Position numbers and translations under genes: made by a program. This document shows, in pieces, positions 54,992 to 64,000 of a stretch of DNA of 64,000 nucleotides. The notes under the pieces are model-generated. The model worked only from the letters and a program-made list of their open reading frames with translations. It did not search any database and had not been told where the DNA came from. Positions within the stretch are counted from its first letter, which is position 1; every line of letters begins with the position of its first letter. Source of the stretch: Phallus indusiatus (Eukaryota > Basidiomycota > Agaricomycetes > Phallales > Phallaceae); the NCBI GenBank assembly GCA_027605045.1, contig JAQFWX010000123.1, positions 38,501-102,500 of the forward strand, written 5' to 3'.

Positions 54992-56790
54992 ATGTCTACA
55001 TCAACCACTCGTACATCCAAGGTCGGTCAACCTTTCGGACTCCGTGATGAGGCCAACAACCCGGTACCTCCCGAGGTAACCAGGAACCTCAGGAGCCGAG
55101 CGATTACACCGATTCCCATCAACCCCAATGTCCGTGCCTCCATGGTACGGGCAACATCGGAAGATCCAGCCCCTCGAAACCCGACGGACGAACGTACCAA
55201 TCGTACTGCAGCTCCCAACTCCATACCAACCATGCCGGAGTTGCCCGTACGCGGTACTATGCTCCCTTCCGCGACCATCGAAGAGGTTGCTGAGGAGCAG
55301 GATCCCAATGACTATTCTTTTCCATCCTCTGACCATACCAATGCTGACGCTGATGAAGTCCTAGTACCTCGTTCTCAACCCTCTATTCATGAAGACGAAG
55401 CCCCAGGGCCCGCAGCACCAGCTTCTCCGGCAGTCGACCCTCTGGTCCGCCACCCAACCCACCTTCCGACCCGGGTGACGACCAAGGCAACGACGGCCGC
55501 TCTCACCACACTCCATCTCACCACTCTTCTCGTGCCCCAAGTCGTTCTGCCGCCCCTGAACCCTCTGGACCTCCCGGACCTCCTGATCCGCCAGGCCCTC
55601 CAGGTGGTGGTGATGGCGACGACGGGTCTGATCACCCTGACGGGGGTGGTACCCCTCGTTCACGTACTCCCAGGGCAGCTCCCTCGCAGGAGATCTCCGG
55701 GACTGAACGGTTGTCTCGTGCTTTGGCCGAGATGACTGAGTTCATGCTTGCCCAGGCTCGTATCAACGCCCAGGCTGCCCATGCCCCGGCTCCTCCGCCT
55801 CCTCCTCCGGCTGCCCCTGCCAGTACTTCTAAACTCAAAGTACGCGCTCCCGATTCCTTCGACGGGTCCTCCCCGGAAAAGCTTCGTATCTTCACGACTC
55901 AGTGTCTGTTGAACTTCCGTGCGAGGCCCGAAGAATTCGTCCATGACTCTCAGAAGGTCATCTTCGCGATGACTCACCTCTCTGATGCGGCAACCCAGCT
56001 CGTCACTCCCTATGTCGAGACCGGCAGGGACTATGATTGGCTCAACAACTGGGATGCCTTCACCCGTTTCCTCAGCACCGTCTTCGGGTCTCATCGTCCC
56101 GAGGAAGAGGCTGAACGCAAGATCCGTGCACTCCGTTTCCCGGACTCTGGCAAGGCGTCAACGTACTTCATCGACTTCGCGAAGTACGCCGTACAAGTTA
56201 GCTGGGACGATCGTGCTTTATTTTCCCTGGCACAAAGTCAACTCCCTGACCGTATCCGGGATCGTATTGAAGACTCCGGACAAAACCCAGCTACCCTCAA
56301 CCAACTACGCGACCTCGTATTTAGGTACGACGCCATCCACTGGGAACGTGTCAACCGGAAGAAGGACGAGAAACGTCTCCATGACCGAATCGTCTCTGAA
56401 AACCGAAAGACTCCCAATGCCGGCCCCTCTACTTCTAATCAAAACAAGGGTAAGGGTCCTAGCAACAGCAACAACAACTCCCAGAAGTCCGACAAGAAGC
56501 CCGCCTCCGGACCCAACTCCCAGTCCAAAGCAAACCCCTCACATCTCGGTAAGGACGGTAAGCTCACCCCGACTGAGAGGCAGCGTCGCATAGATAACAA
56601 CCTTTGCCTGATCTGTGCCGACAAGGGCCACATGGCCGCTACCTGCCCCAAAGCCCGTACTAACCCGTCCTCCTCGCAGTTCCCGTCCAAGCCCAAGGTC
56701 GCCCGGGGCGCCAACACCACTGAATCCGGTACTCCCGTCGCTGAGGCTAAGCCCGAGGTGAAGTACGAGAGTACGGAACCAAAAAATTAG
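54992..56790 (+). pseudogene. Chromovirus gag, one frameshift
   Basis: Starts MSTSTTRTSKVGQPFGLRDE. A disordered Pro-rich N-terminus is read in one frame to about 55435. From there a Gly/Pro-rich stretch (PEPSGPPGPPDPPGPPGGG) and the capsid region continue in another frame. The capsid-like core is APDSFDGSSPEKLRIFTTQC, then WLNNWDAFTRFLSTVFGSHR and ASTYFIDFAKYAVQVSWDD, typical of Agaricomycete Gypsy Gag. A CCHC zinc knuckle, CLICADKGHMAATC (C-x2-C-x4-H-x4-C), lies near 56605-56650. The stop is at 56790. A single-base deletion near 55435 explains the frame change. Confidence 0.85.
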
Positions 56791-56849
56791 AACGCGTCCC
56801 CGAGGGCCAAGTACGACTCGGGACGGCGCTATCTCCGAGCGTACTATCC

Positions 56850-59800
56850 TTTTCCGTCATAGTGCCATTCCGTCATCTTCTTTCATTTCTCTTTTAAAAT
56901 CTCCCCATGTCTCTTTTCCTTTTAAAGCCTTAATTGATTGTGGCTCATCTGATTGTCTAGTTAGTTCTGATTTTGTCTCGAAAAATAATCTTAAAACAAA
57001 AAATATTTCCCCTATTCCGTTAACTTTAATAGATGGTAGTACAAATTCGTATATTACCCAATCCCTAGAATTGCCTGTAATATTTCCATGCAATACTTCT
57101 CAGACTCTAACATTTTTTGTAACTCCGTTAGACCGTACTTCGGACGTAGTCCTCGGATTAAACTGGCTAACCCGCTACAACCCGTCGGTTGACTGGGTAC
57201 AACGCAGTATCACTTTCCGGGACCCCGCGACCTCTCGTACTGGTCTCCCGTCTCCGTACTCAGAACCTCCCTCCGTCCTTGCTTCTTCTGCAACCACTTC
57301 ACTCCCCGATGTTCCTCCTAGAGACACTTTGTGTCCGACACCAAAGGCTCCCCACATATCGTTTGTCAATGCCTGGGCCTTCTCCCGGGCTTGCAAACTT
57401 TCTGGTTCTGAAACCTTTAGGGTCTTCTTCGACGGCCCTGAAGTACAAGCTCGAGCATCCGTAAGTACGGGTAATCCCGTACCCTCGCCTTTGGAGAACA
57501 TCCCGGAAGAGTACTTGGAGTTCGCTGATGTCTTCAGCGAAGCCAAGGCCAACACTCTCGCTCCTCATCGTCCCTATGATCTGCGAATCAATCTTGAAGA
57601 TGGTGCGTTGCCCCTTTGGGACCAATCTACTCTCTATCCGTTGTTGAGCTACAGGCACTCCGGGAATTCCTGGAAGAAAACCTCCGTACTGGGTTTATCC
57701 GGCCTGCCCGTAGTCCCTTCGGAGCTCCGTACTTTTCGTGCGTAAGAAGGATGGGTCACTTCGTCTCTGTGTGGACTTCCGTGGACTTAACCGTATTACC
57801 AAGAAAGACAAGTACCCGCTTCCTCTCATCTCAGACCTTCTTGACGCGCCTCGAAAAGCCCGGGTTTATTCCAAGATTGATCTCAAGCACGCCTATCACC
57901 TCGTCCGTATCGCTGAAGGCGACGAATGGAAGACAGCGTTCCGTACTCGCTATGGTTCGTTTGAATGGCTCGTCATGCCCTTCGGTCTTTCCAACGCCCC
58001 GTCTGCTTTTCAACGCTTTATGAACGACATCTTCTCCGACCTCCTCGACGTCTGCGTAGTTGTCTACCTAGATGACATCCTCATCTATTCCGATGACATG
58101 TCCCGGCACCAGGAACATGTCCGCGAAGTACTGAGGCGACTACGCAAGAACGGTCTCTTTGCGTCACCCAAGAAGTGCGAGTTCCACAAAGACTCCGTGG
58201 AATTCCTCGGCTACGTACTTTCGAACGAGGGCCTTGCCATGGACAACAGCAAAATCTCTGCTATCATGGATTGGCCCGAGCCTCGTAAAGTCAAGGACAT
58301 TCAGTCCTTCTTGGGCTTCGCGAACTTCTATCGCCGTTTCATTGATGGCTACTCCATCACCGTACCCCTCACCCGGCTCACCCGTAAGGACACTCCGTGG
58401 AACTTCGATGACAAGTGTCGCACGGCGTTCGAGTCGCTTAAGAGGGCTTTCACCTCCGCTCCCGTACTTGCTCATTGGCACCCGGAACATCAAATCATCA
58501 TCGAGACTGATGCGTCCGACTATGCCATCTCTGCCATCCTCTCCCAGTATGACAGCTCCGGGGAACTTCACCCCGTCGCGTTCTTGTCCCGTACTATGAC
58601 TGCCCCGGAGTTGAACTACGACATTCACGACAAGGAACTCCTCGCTATTCACGAGGCCTTCTCCAAGTGGCGCCACTACTTGGAAGGCTCCGTACTCCCG
58701 TGCAGGTGTTTACCGATCACAAGAATTTGGAGTCCTTCACCAAAACCAAGATCTTGACCCGTAGACAAGCCCGGTGGTCCGAGTTCCTTTCCCAGTTTAA
58801 CCTGGAAATCAACTTTCGTCCAGGGAAAATTGGTACTAAACCCGACACTCTGACCCGACGTTTGACGTCTACCTTAAAGAGGGAGTAGCGACTACGCCAG
58901 TGCGAACTCCCATAACATCAAACCCATCTTTACCTCCGAATCCCTGGCGTCGTCCCTCAGGAGTACTCAACTACGGTACGTCCTGGCCCGAGCTTCGATT
59001 CTTTTGGATATCGACAAACTACATCACGACATCCTCGATGCTCTGAGTACGGACGACACCGCCAAATCCATCCGTGCTACCCTACCCAAACACCGCTGGA
59101 GTACGAGTGACTCCGGGCACTTGATGTTTGATGGTAGAATGTACGTACCTGACGCTGATGACTTACGCCTTCGGGTCTTACAGTTCTGTCACGACCACCC
59201 TGTTTCCGGCCACTTCGGCCAAAACAAAACCTTGGACTTGGTACGCCGAAAATATTCTTGGCCGAACCTCCGTACTTCAGTCCGAGACTACTGCCAGTCC
59301 TGTACCACCTGTATCCGGTCTAAGTCCCAGCGTCACAAGCCCTACGGGCTCCTTAAGCCCTTACCGATCCCTGATCGCCCGTGGAGAGACATCTCCATGG
59401 ACTTCATCGAACATCTCCCTAAGTCCTCCGGGTTCACATCAATCCTGGTGATCGTTGATCGCTTCACCAAACAAGGTATTTTCATCCCTACCTATGACGA
59501 AATAACCTCCCAGGACTTGGCGAAGTTGTTCGTACTTCACGTATTTTCAAAGCACGGAGTTCCTCCAACGTCACCTCGGATCGTGGCTCTGAGTTCGTGT
59601 CGCACTTCTGGAGGTCTCTCGGGAAGTTGCTCAACATGAACCTCCATTTCACTTCCGGCTATCACCCCGAGGCAGACGGCCAAACGGAGAGAACTAACCA
59701 GACCCTGGAACAGTACTTACGCTGTTACTGTAACTACCAACAGGACAACTGGTCCGAGCTTTCCACTCGCGGAGTTTGCGTACAAACTCCGAGAGTGAGG

Positions 59801-60485
59801 TATCACCGTTCTTCGCTAATAAGGGTTACCACCCGAGTCTCGTAGTTACGCCCACAGATACCACCTCAGTCTTTGCCACGGACTACGCTGTCAAGCTGGA
59901 CGAATTACATGCCGTAGTACAGGAACAGATCCGCATAGCACAGGTGCGGTACAAAACATCTGCTGACAAGCATCGCCTAGAGGCCCCAGTGTTCGAAATC
60001 GGGTCACAAGTCTTTGTGAAGTCCGAGTTCATCCGTACTACAAGACCCGCGAAAAAACTCTCAGAAAAATACCTCGGACCATACGAAATTATAGCCCGTC
60101 CGGGCTCTCACTCTTATACCGTACGTCTACCCTATGATCTCCGTACCGTACATCCCGTATTTCATGTTTCCATGCTGGAACCTTTTACCCCGAGTACTAT
60201 ACCCAATCGTACCCGGACCCCCGGGGGTAGAAGTCGATGGGGAAGAGGAGTACCAAATCGACTGTATTCTGGACTCCAAGATCGACAAACGCCGGAAGAC
60301 ATGCCCGCTATTGTACAAGGTAAAATGGACGGGGTACGAGAATACGGACGACTCCGAATCGTGGGTACTCCAACGAGCTTCATGCAGAGGAATCCATTAA
60401 GGAATTCCACGCCGCCTACCCCTCAAAGCCCGGACCCCTCTCCGTACTTCGTTTCAATCCAGATACGCAAACTTACATAGTATAA
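56850..60485 (+). pseudogene. Chromovirus pol (PR-RT-RNase H-IN-chromodomain), multiple frameshifts
   Basis: Protease region: ALIDCGSSDCLVSSDFV (about 56925), then DVVLGLNWLTRYNP. Here D-C-G stands where D-S/T-G is usual. [22 protein letters not shown], the active site [14 protein letters not shown] (about 58050), then [15 protein letters not shown]. RNase [18 protein letters not shown] (about 58505). Integrase: the HHCC zinc region CHDHPVSGHFGQ...CQSCTTCIRSK (about 59190-59330), catalytic D in SMDFIEHLPKSSGFTSILVI, and GYHPEADGQTERTNQTLEQY with the last catalytic E. Chromodomain: EEYQIDCILDSKIDKRRK and LLYKVKWTGYENTDDSESWV (about 60245-60360). Frame changes were seen near 57610, 57735, 58690, 58880, 59565, 59765, 60205 and 60370. 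The last frame ends NPDTQTYIV at 60483-60485. Confidence 0.88.
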
Positions 60486-60685
60486 ACCTAGTCAATCCCT
60501 TCATTTTTTCGTAGTTAAGATGTTACAATCCGTACTTGAAGTCCGAATCAGGAACTTCTCAGCCCCAAACATTTCCCTTCATTTTCCCGTACTTCGCGCT
60601 TGTTGTTACGCTCTTGATACAATTCTTTATTTCGTCTTAACTAAATTACATTTTATTCTTTTTTTTACTTCATCTTCTATCCCGG

Positions 60686-61632
60686 CTACGCATCCTCCTC
60701 TTCCTCGTCATCGTTTTGCAGAGAAACTGCAATCCTTTCCATCCATCTCAACCCCTGTCGTTGGAGGCGATTGGATTCTGCGATCTCCGCAGTGATGGCC
60801 CGCAGGGCCTCCAGAATCTCCTGGTTCCCCGACAAACCTTCCCCGATACCAACGACCTCCGGCTCCTTTCCCTTTCCCTTTCCCTTTCCTTTCCCGCGAC
60901 CAGTATGCGGAACTTGCAGGCTGAAACTACAACTTGTATGGCCGGTAGCGCATTCGGCGCACGCGTTCTTGATTCTTCCGCTCACCGGGTTCAACTGCTT
61001 CTGGCATCGGTAGTTCCGTTTTGTACACTCTTCGCAAGGATCTCCATGGACTTCGGGGTTGGCCGTTACCCGTCAAAGAATTCTCGTAGTTGGCTATTGC
61101 GAGTAACATTGATAACGAACGGATCCGCCCAATCGAAGGGTTTCGATATCGTCGATGGAGGGTTCGTCATCGTCGTCCCCATCGCCTGTTGTCGCGAGAC
61201 TGTCCTTGACCTAACAAGGGGTTAGCCGTGCCACGATCAGCATCACCGCTCACCTTTCTCGCCCGTTTCACAGGTCTGGGCCCAGCCCCAGACGTGGATG
61301 AACGTTCGCCTCACCATCATCCTCCAAGCCACGAGTCCTCTTCGTCCCCAGAGTCTTCTATTCTCGATTAGTACGGTAACAGGTACTAAGACTCCGGAAG
61401 TACTTACCTTAGCGGGTCCCTTCTCCGCCAAAACCTTCTCTTTTTCTGCCACCTGACGCTTTAACTCTTCCAACTCCCGTTTCGCCTTCTCCTCCTCCGC
61501 TTTCTTCGCGTCATCCTCCCTAATCAGCCGCTCACAAACTTGCTCATACTTGACCAACATCGTCTCCAAAATCTCATCCGTAACGAGAATAGTTTGCTCC
61601 GGGACAGGGACGCCCGCGCACGCTGGGTGCAT
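60686..61632 (-). pseudogene. Antisense accessory gene in the chromovirus (Cys6 cluster, coiled coil)
   Basis: On the minus strand between pol and the 3' LTR. The N-terminal part MHPACAGVPVPEQTILVTDE leads into a long charged coiled coil (REDDAKKAEEEKAKRELEEL, 61430-61540). An intron with gtaagt donor (61407) follows, then PRPVKRARK, a nuclear-signal-like basic patch. The C-terminal part has C-x2-C-x6-C...C-x2-C-x6-C (CEECTKRNYRC and CAECATGHTSC), spaced like a fungal Zn2Cys6 cluster, then SFSLQVPHTGRGKGKGKG and an acidic end. Frames change at about 61285 and 61090 without clear splice sites, so this copy is broken or mis-sequenced. Similar antisense genes in other copies would indicate a real element-encoded regulator. 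Confidence 0.6.
60858..60898. repeat. CCTTTC/TTTCCC hexanucleotide run
   Basis: About five tandem copies of 'tttccc' in the antisense gene, encoding the alternating Gly-Lys run. In-frame unit length permits length variation. Confidence 0.75.
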
Positions 61633-61861
61633 ATTACGAGTAATCCTTGCTGATGCTTTGGGAGTGTTGGATCTGAGTGTGGGGGTTAGGTCGCGGGCGC
61701 GCCGTCAATTGAAGAAGAACATTAGGGGCAGGAGATGCAGAGGGCAGACATAGTGGTAGACGAGAAGGAACTTAGAGGTGAAGCAAGAGTTTTCACCTGA
61801 CGTAATCACAGACAAACTCCGACAAATTACGTAATGGCTTAAACCTCACGGGGTTCGGTTC

Positions 61862-61875
61862 TAAAGGGGGAGTAC
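61862..61875 (+). other. Polypurine tract
   Basis: 'taaagggggagtac' abuts the 3' LTR. The purine run AAAGGGGGAG is in the position needed for plus-strand priming. Confidence 0.7.
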
Positions 61876-62551
61876 TGTCACGCCCAGCGTGCCCCGTGAC
61901 CTTTTCCGGAGCTTTACGTAAGTCACACCCCGTGATCCGTTATCTCCCCCCCAAGTACGCATCTCGTACGACGTGCGTACTACTCCGTACTTTATGCACA
62001 GCCCTCCGATCCGCTCATTTCCAAATGGGGTTGTCCGCTCGATGTCCTGACTAACCAGGGGTTCGGTTAGTCCGGACTCTGCCCGTTCTATCCGTCTTAG
62101 AAACCACCATTCCTTTCTTATCCTTTTCTCCTTTTAGCATAGGCACCTTATACTCATGTATTTAAGCCCCAGTTTCGTAGCTGGGATTCCTCAGTCAGAA
62201 TATAATCTATTCTTCTCTCTTATCTACTCCGTCTCTGTTCTTCTCCGTACTCTGCGTGCTCGTCTCGTACTTAGTTTCGGACTTGCACGTAGTTCAAGTC
62301 CCAGTCGTCGTCAGACCTCTTGGGCAATCTAAGTTCGTCGTCGTACTTAACGTCGGACTTGTACGTACTAGCTACATACTTCTCTCGTTCTCTGAAATCG
62401 AGGGATAACTGAAGTTGGGCGAGTGGGCGCAGCATACAAGCTGAAGCCAAGTCCCTCACACCCGTACTCTCCGTACTCTCTTTATCCGCACGCACGTGTT
62501 ACGTACTAGACCGGACCTATCCGGGATAGGCTCGGAACACGGCGCTTGACA
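61876..62551 (+). repeat. 3' LTR of the chromovirus
   Basis: 676 bp. By eye it differs from the 5' LTR by two G/A substitutions (near its base 10 and in 'agctacgtac/agctacatac') and one G missing from a G5 run. It is followed by the ATTTA target duplication. Confidence 0.95.
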
Positions 62552-62556
62552 ATTTA

Positions 62557-64000
62557 TAATTCAATATCTCACAACGTACAGAAATTATTTTTCTCCCCTG
62601 TGCCTTCATTTTTAATTTTTCTCACCAATGAGTGTGCTGCGACTTCGCCTGAGTTGTGATCGGGTAAAAACCATTCACTGGCTAATCGTTAAGCGTCTCA
62701 TACAGCAAAAAAAGGAGGATGGTCTGTGCGCATGCTCAGGCTCCCATATATACTCGAGACTTTGTTGCATTCGTTGCGCCCACTTAGTAGTTTAGTATTC
62801 TAATAGTAGTTCTCATTGTGGTTCTAATAGTGGTTCTAATAGTGGTTCTGATAGTGGTTCTGATAGTGGTTCTAATGGTAATCTAATAGTAGTCTAATAG
62901 CAAACCTAGTAGTTAGCGTGTAGTAATTTTTAGTATATTAATAGTTGTCTTAACTATTATTTCATAGTGCCAGTGTAGACTATGTATGTACATATAAATA
63001 CTCAATATAATGTTTTAATGACTACTCTAACTTGTGATTTGACATTAAGAAAAACAATCAAATTGTTATAAAAAAGGACTCGAGAAAAAAAATCTGCTCA
63101 TTTGATTTATAAACTCAACCTGACAAATTTTTATTGCCTTGAAAAGTTTATAAATAGTTTATAAACCACCTCGGCGCCTCTCGATTTATAATTGATTATA
63201 AATCCCATTTCTGTTTTTGCGACATATGGCAGGCCGGTACTTCGCACCGCACATTTGTCCGGTCGAGAAATCTACGATCTTCAAAGTAATCAAAAGTTCT
63301 TACGCGAAACAGCTTCTTCCCGCGTGAAAGACCACACAGTTTGTTTGTCGATAGGACATTGCTATTACTAGCCGCGAAGGTTCGTTCCAAACACACTCAA
63401 ATAATAGCAACTTATTTTGGATCCAAGCTCACGTCTCGAGACTCGACATGACAACAATGAAGCTTTTTTAATTGATAAATCAACCTGTGATCAATCAAGG
63501 AGCTCGTACTAGTAGGAGTATTGACTCCTAGTGAAAGGTGTCATCCTGATCATCCTAACTGTCCGAGCCGAGTCAGCGTCATAGGTCATAGGTCCAATCC
63601 TTTCAATTAATCGACAGAGCAGATCTCAATAAGAGTGAAAAACGCGTCTGGAATGCGTCAAGTTCGCTCTGCCACTGGTAACCAGCGTCGACGTCACTGT
63701 TACAACTTGAACATATCCAAAATCAAAATTATGAACATCGGTTTAATGATACTATTTATAGAGAAACAATATACACTCATTCCTCACAAGGTTCCGCGTA
63801 ACAACTCAACCCCTGGAGTCTGAACAGGGGGCATTGATGGGCCTATCAGGCAACCTAACGCACACAGAAAGGAATATTAAAATTTAGAGATATACTTGTA
63901 ACTTTCGCAACGGTAATTAGCTTTGGGAGCACAATTCACTAGTTTGTTTTATCTACACTTTGTACCAGAGCAGTTGGAAAGGAAACAGGCTGCCGGGCAG
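62557..64000. other. Right-end stretch, no supported gene
   Basis: A+T-rich. Short frames only, without domains. Apart from the minisatellite at 62805-62900 I see nothing that can be named. Confidence 0.45.
62805..62900. repeat. 12-bp minisatellite
   Basis: Six to eight tandem copies of 'agtggttctaat' with A/G variation at one position, decaying at both edges into 'agtagttct' and 'agtagtcta' variants. It lies about 250 bp outside the retroelement and has no evident coding role. Confidence 0.85.

Larger units (their letters stand above)
54256..62551 (+). mobile_element. Full-length Ty3/Gypsy chromovirus, Tf1-like self-priming type
   Basis: 8,296 bp between ATTTA target duplications (54251-54255 and 62552-62556). 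Order: 5' LTR, PBS, gag, protease, reverse transcriptase, RNase H, integrase with chromodomain, an antisense cysteine-cluster gene, polypurine tract and 3' LTR. Domain order PR-RT-RH-IN marks Ty3/Gypsy, and the C-terminal chromodomain marks a chromovirus. The LTRs differ at about three places, so insertion is recent. At least nine net frame changes interrupt gag and pol, so this copy, as assembled, cannot encode its proteins. The element is strongly enriched in the palindrome GTAC (13 in the 5' LTR alone). Confidence 0.95.

Noticed and set aside
55001..55895. Long minus-strand frames over gag
   Set aside because: Shadows of the GC-rich, Pro-rich gag coding sequence, with Arg/Gly-rich translations typical of antisense frames.

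Overview
The window is nuclear DNA of a filamentous basidiomycete, most likely an Agaricomycete. Genes carry many short GT-AG introns (about 40-65 nt). The protein families present are typical of mushrooms and relatives: a C2-NACHT-WD40 NLR, F-box-like/LRR proteins, DUF6533 membrane proteins, a DUF6535 protein and a Ty3/Gypsy chromovirus. There is no prokaryotic operon structure. I found no rRNA, tRNA or CRISPR by eye. All exon models were read by hand from frames and splice signals.

Layout. 1-2.3 kb: no convincing gene, one old repeat copy. 2.3-3.8 kb (-): peroxisomal MaoC-type enoyl-CoA hydratase. 4.1-4.8 kb: F-box relic and a second repeat copy. 5.2-10.8 kb (+): large NLR (C2, helical linker, NACHT, WD40 propeller) with seven readable introns. 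10.9-13.1 kb (-): F-box pseudogene, a possible small secreted protein and an intact F-box gene. 13.4-16.3 kb (-): RING-finger gene and FAD monooxygenase. 17-17.6 kb (-): frameshifted fungal transcription factor middle domain. 19.2-20.5 kb (+): TFIIF beta subunit. 20.9-23.0 kb (-): secreted type B carboxylesterase. 24.8-28.6 kb: convergent pair of DUF6533 membrane proteins. 30.6-34.4 kb (+): bleomycin hydrolase followed closely by a LanC-like protein. 34.5-37.2 kb (-): Dal5-type MFS transporter. 38.9-41 kb (+): Ser/Pro-rich locus with scrambled frames.

41.7-52.2 kb is an accessory region. It has a decayed DUF6535-tail paralog, a tandem segmental duplication carrying two small secreted six-cysteine (knottin-pattern) peptide genes, and a DUF6535 gene whose first exon is split by a solo LTR with a perfect 5-bp target duplication.

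54.26-62.55 kb is one full-length chromovirus, flanked by ATTTA duplications, with near-identical LTRs, gag, pol with a C-terminal chromodomain, and an antisense cysteine-cluster gene. Its primer-binding site is complementary to the LTR itself, as in Tf1-type self-priming elements. The last 1.4 kb has only a minisatellite.

The host genes are mostly independent units. Two pairings may matter. Bleomycin hydrolase and LanC-like lie about 190 bp apart on the same strand, and both families involve cysteine/thiol chemistry. The NLR, F-box relics, duplicated secreted peptides and retroelements together look like a fast-evolving accessory compartment.
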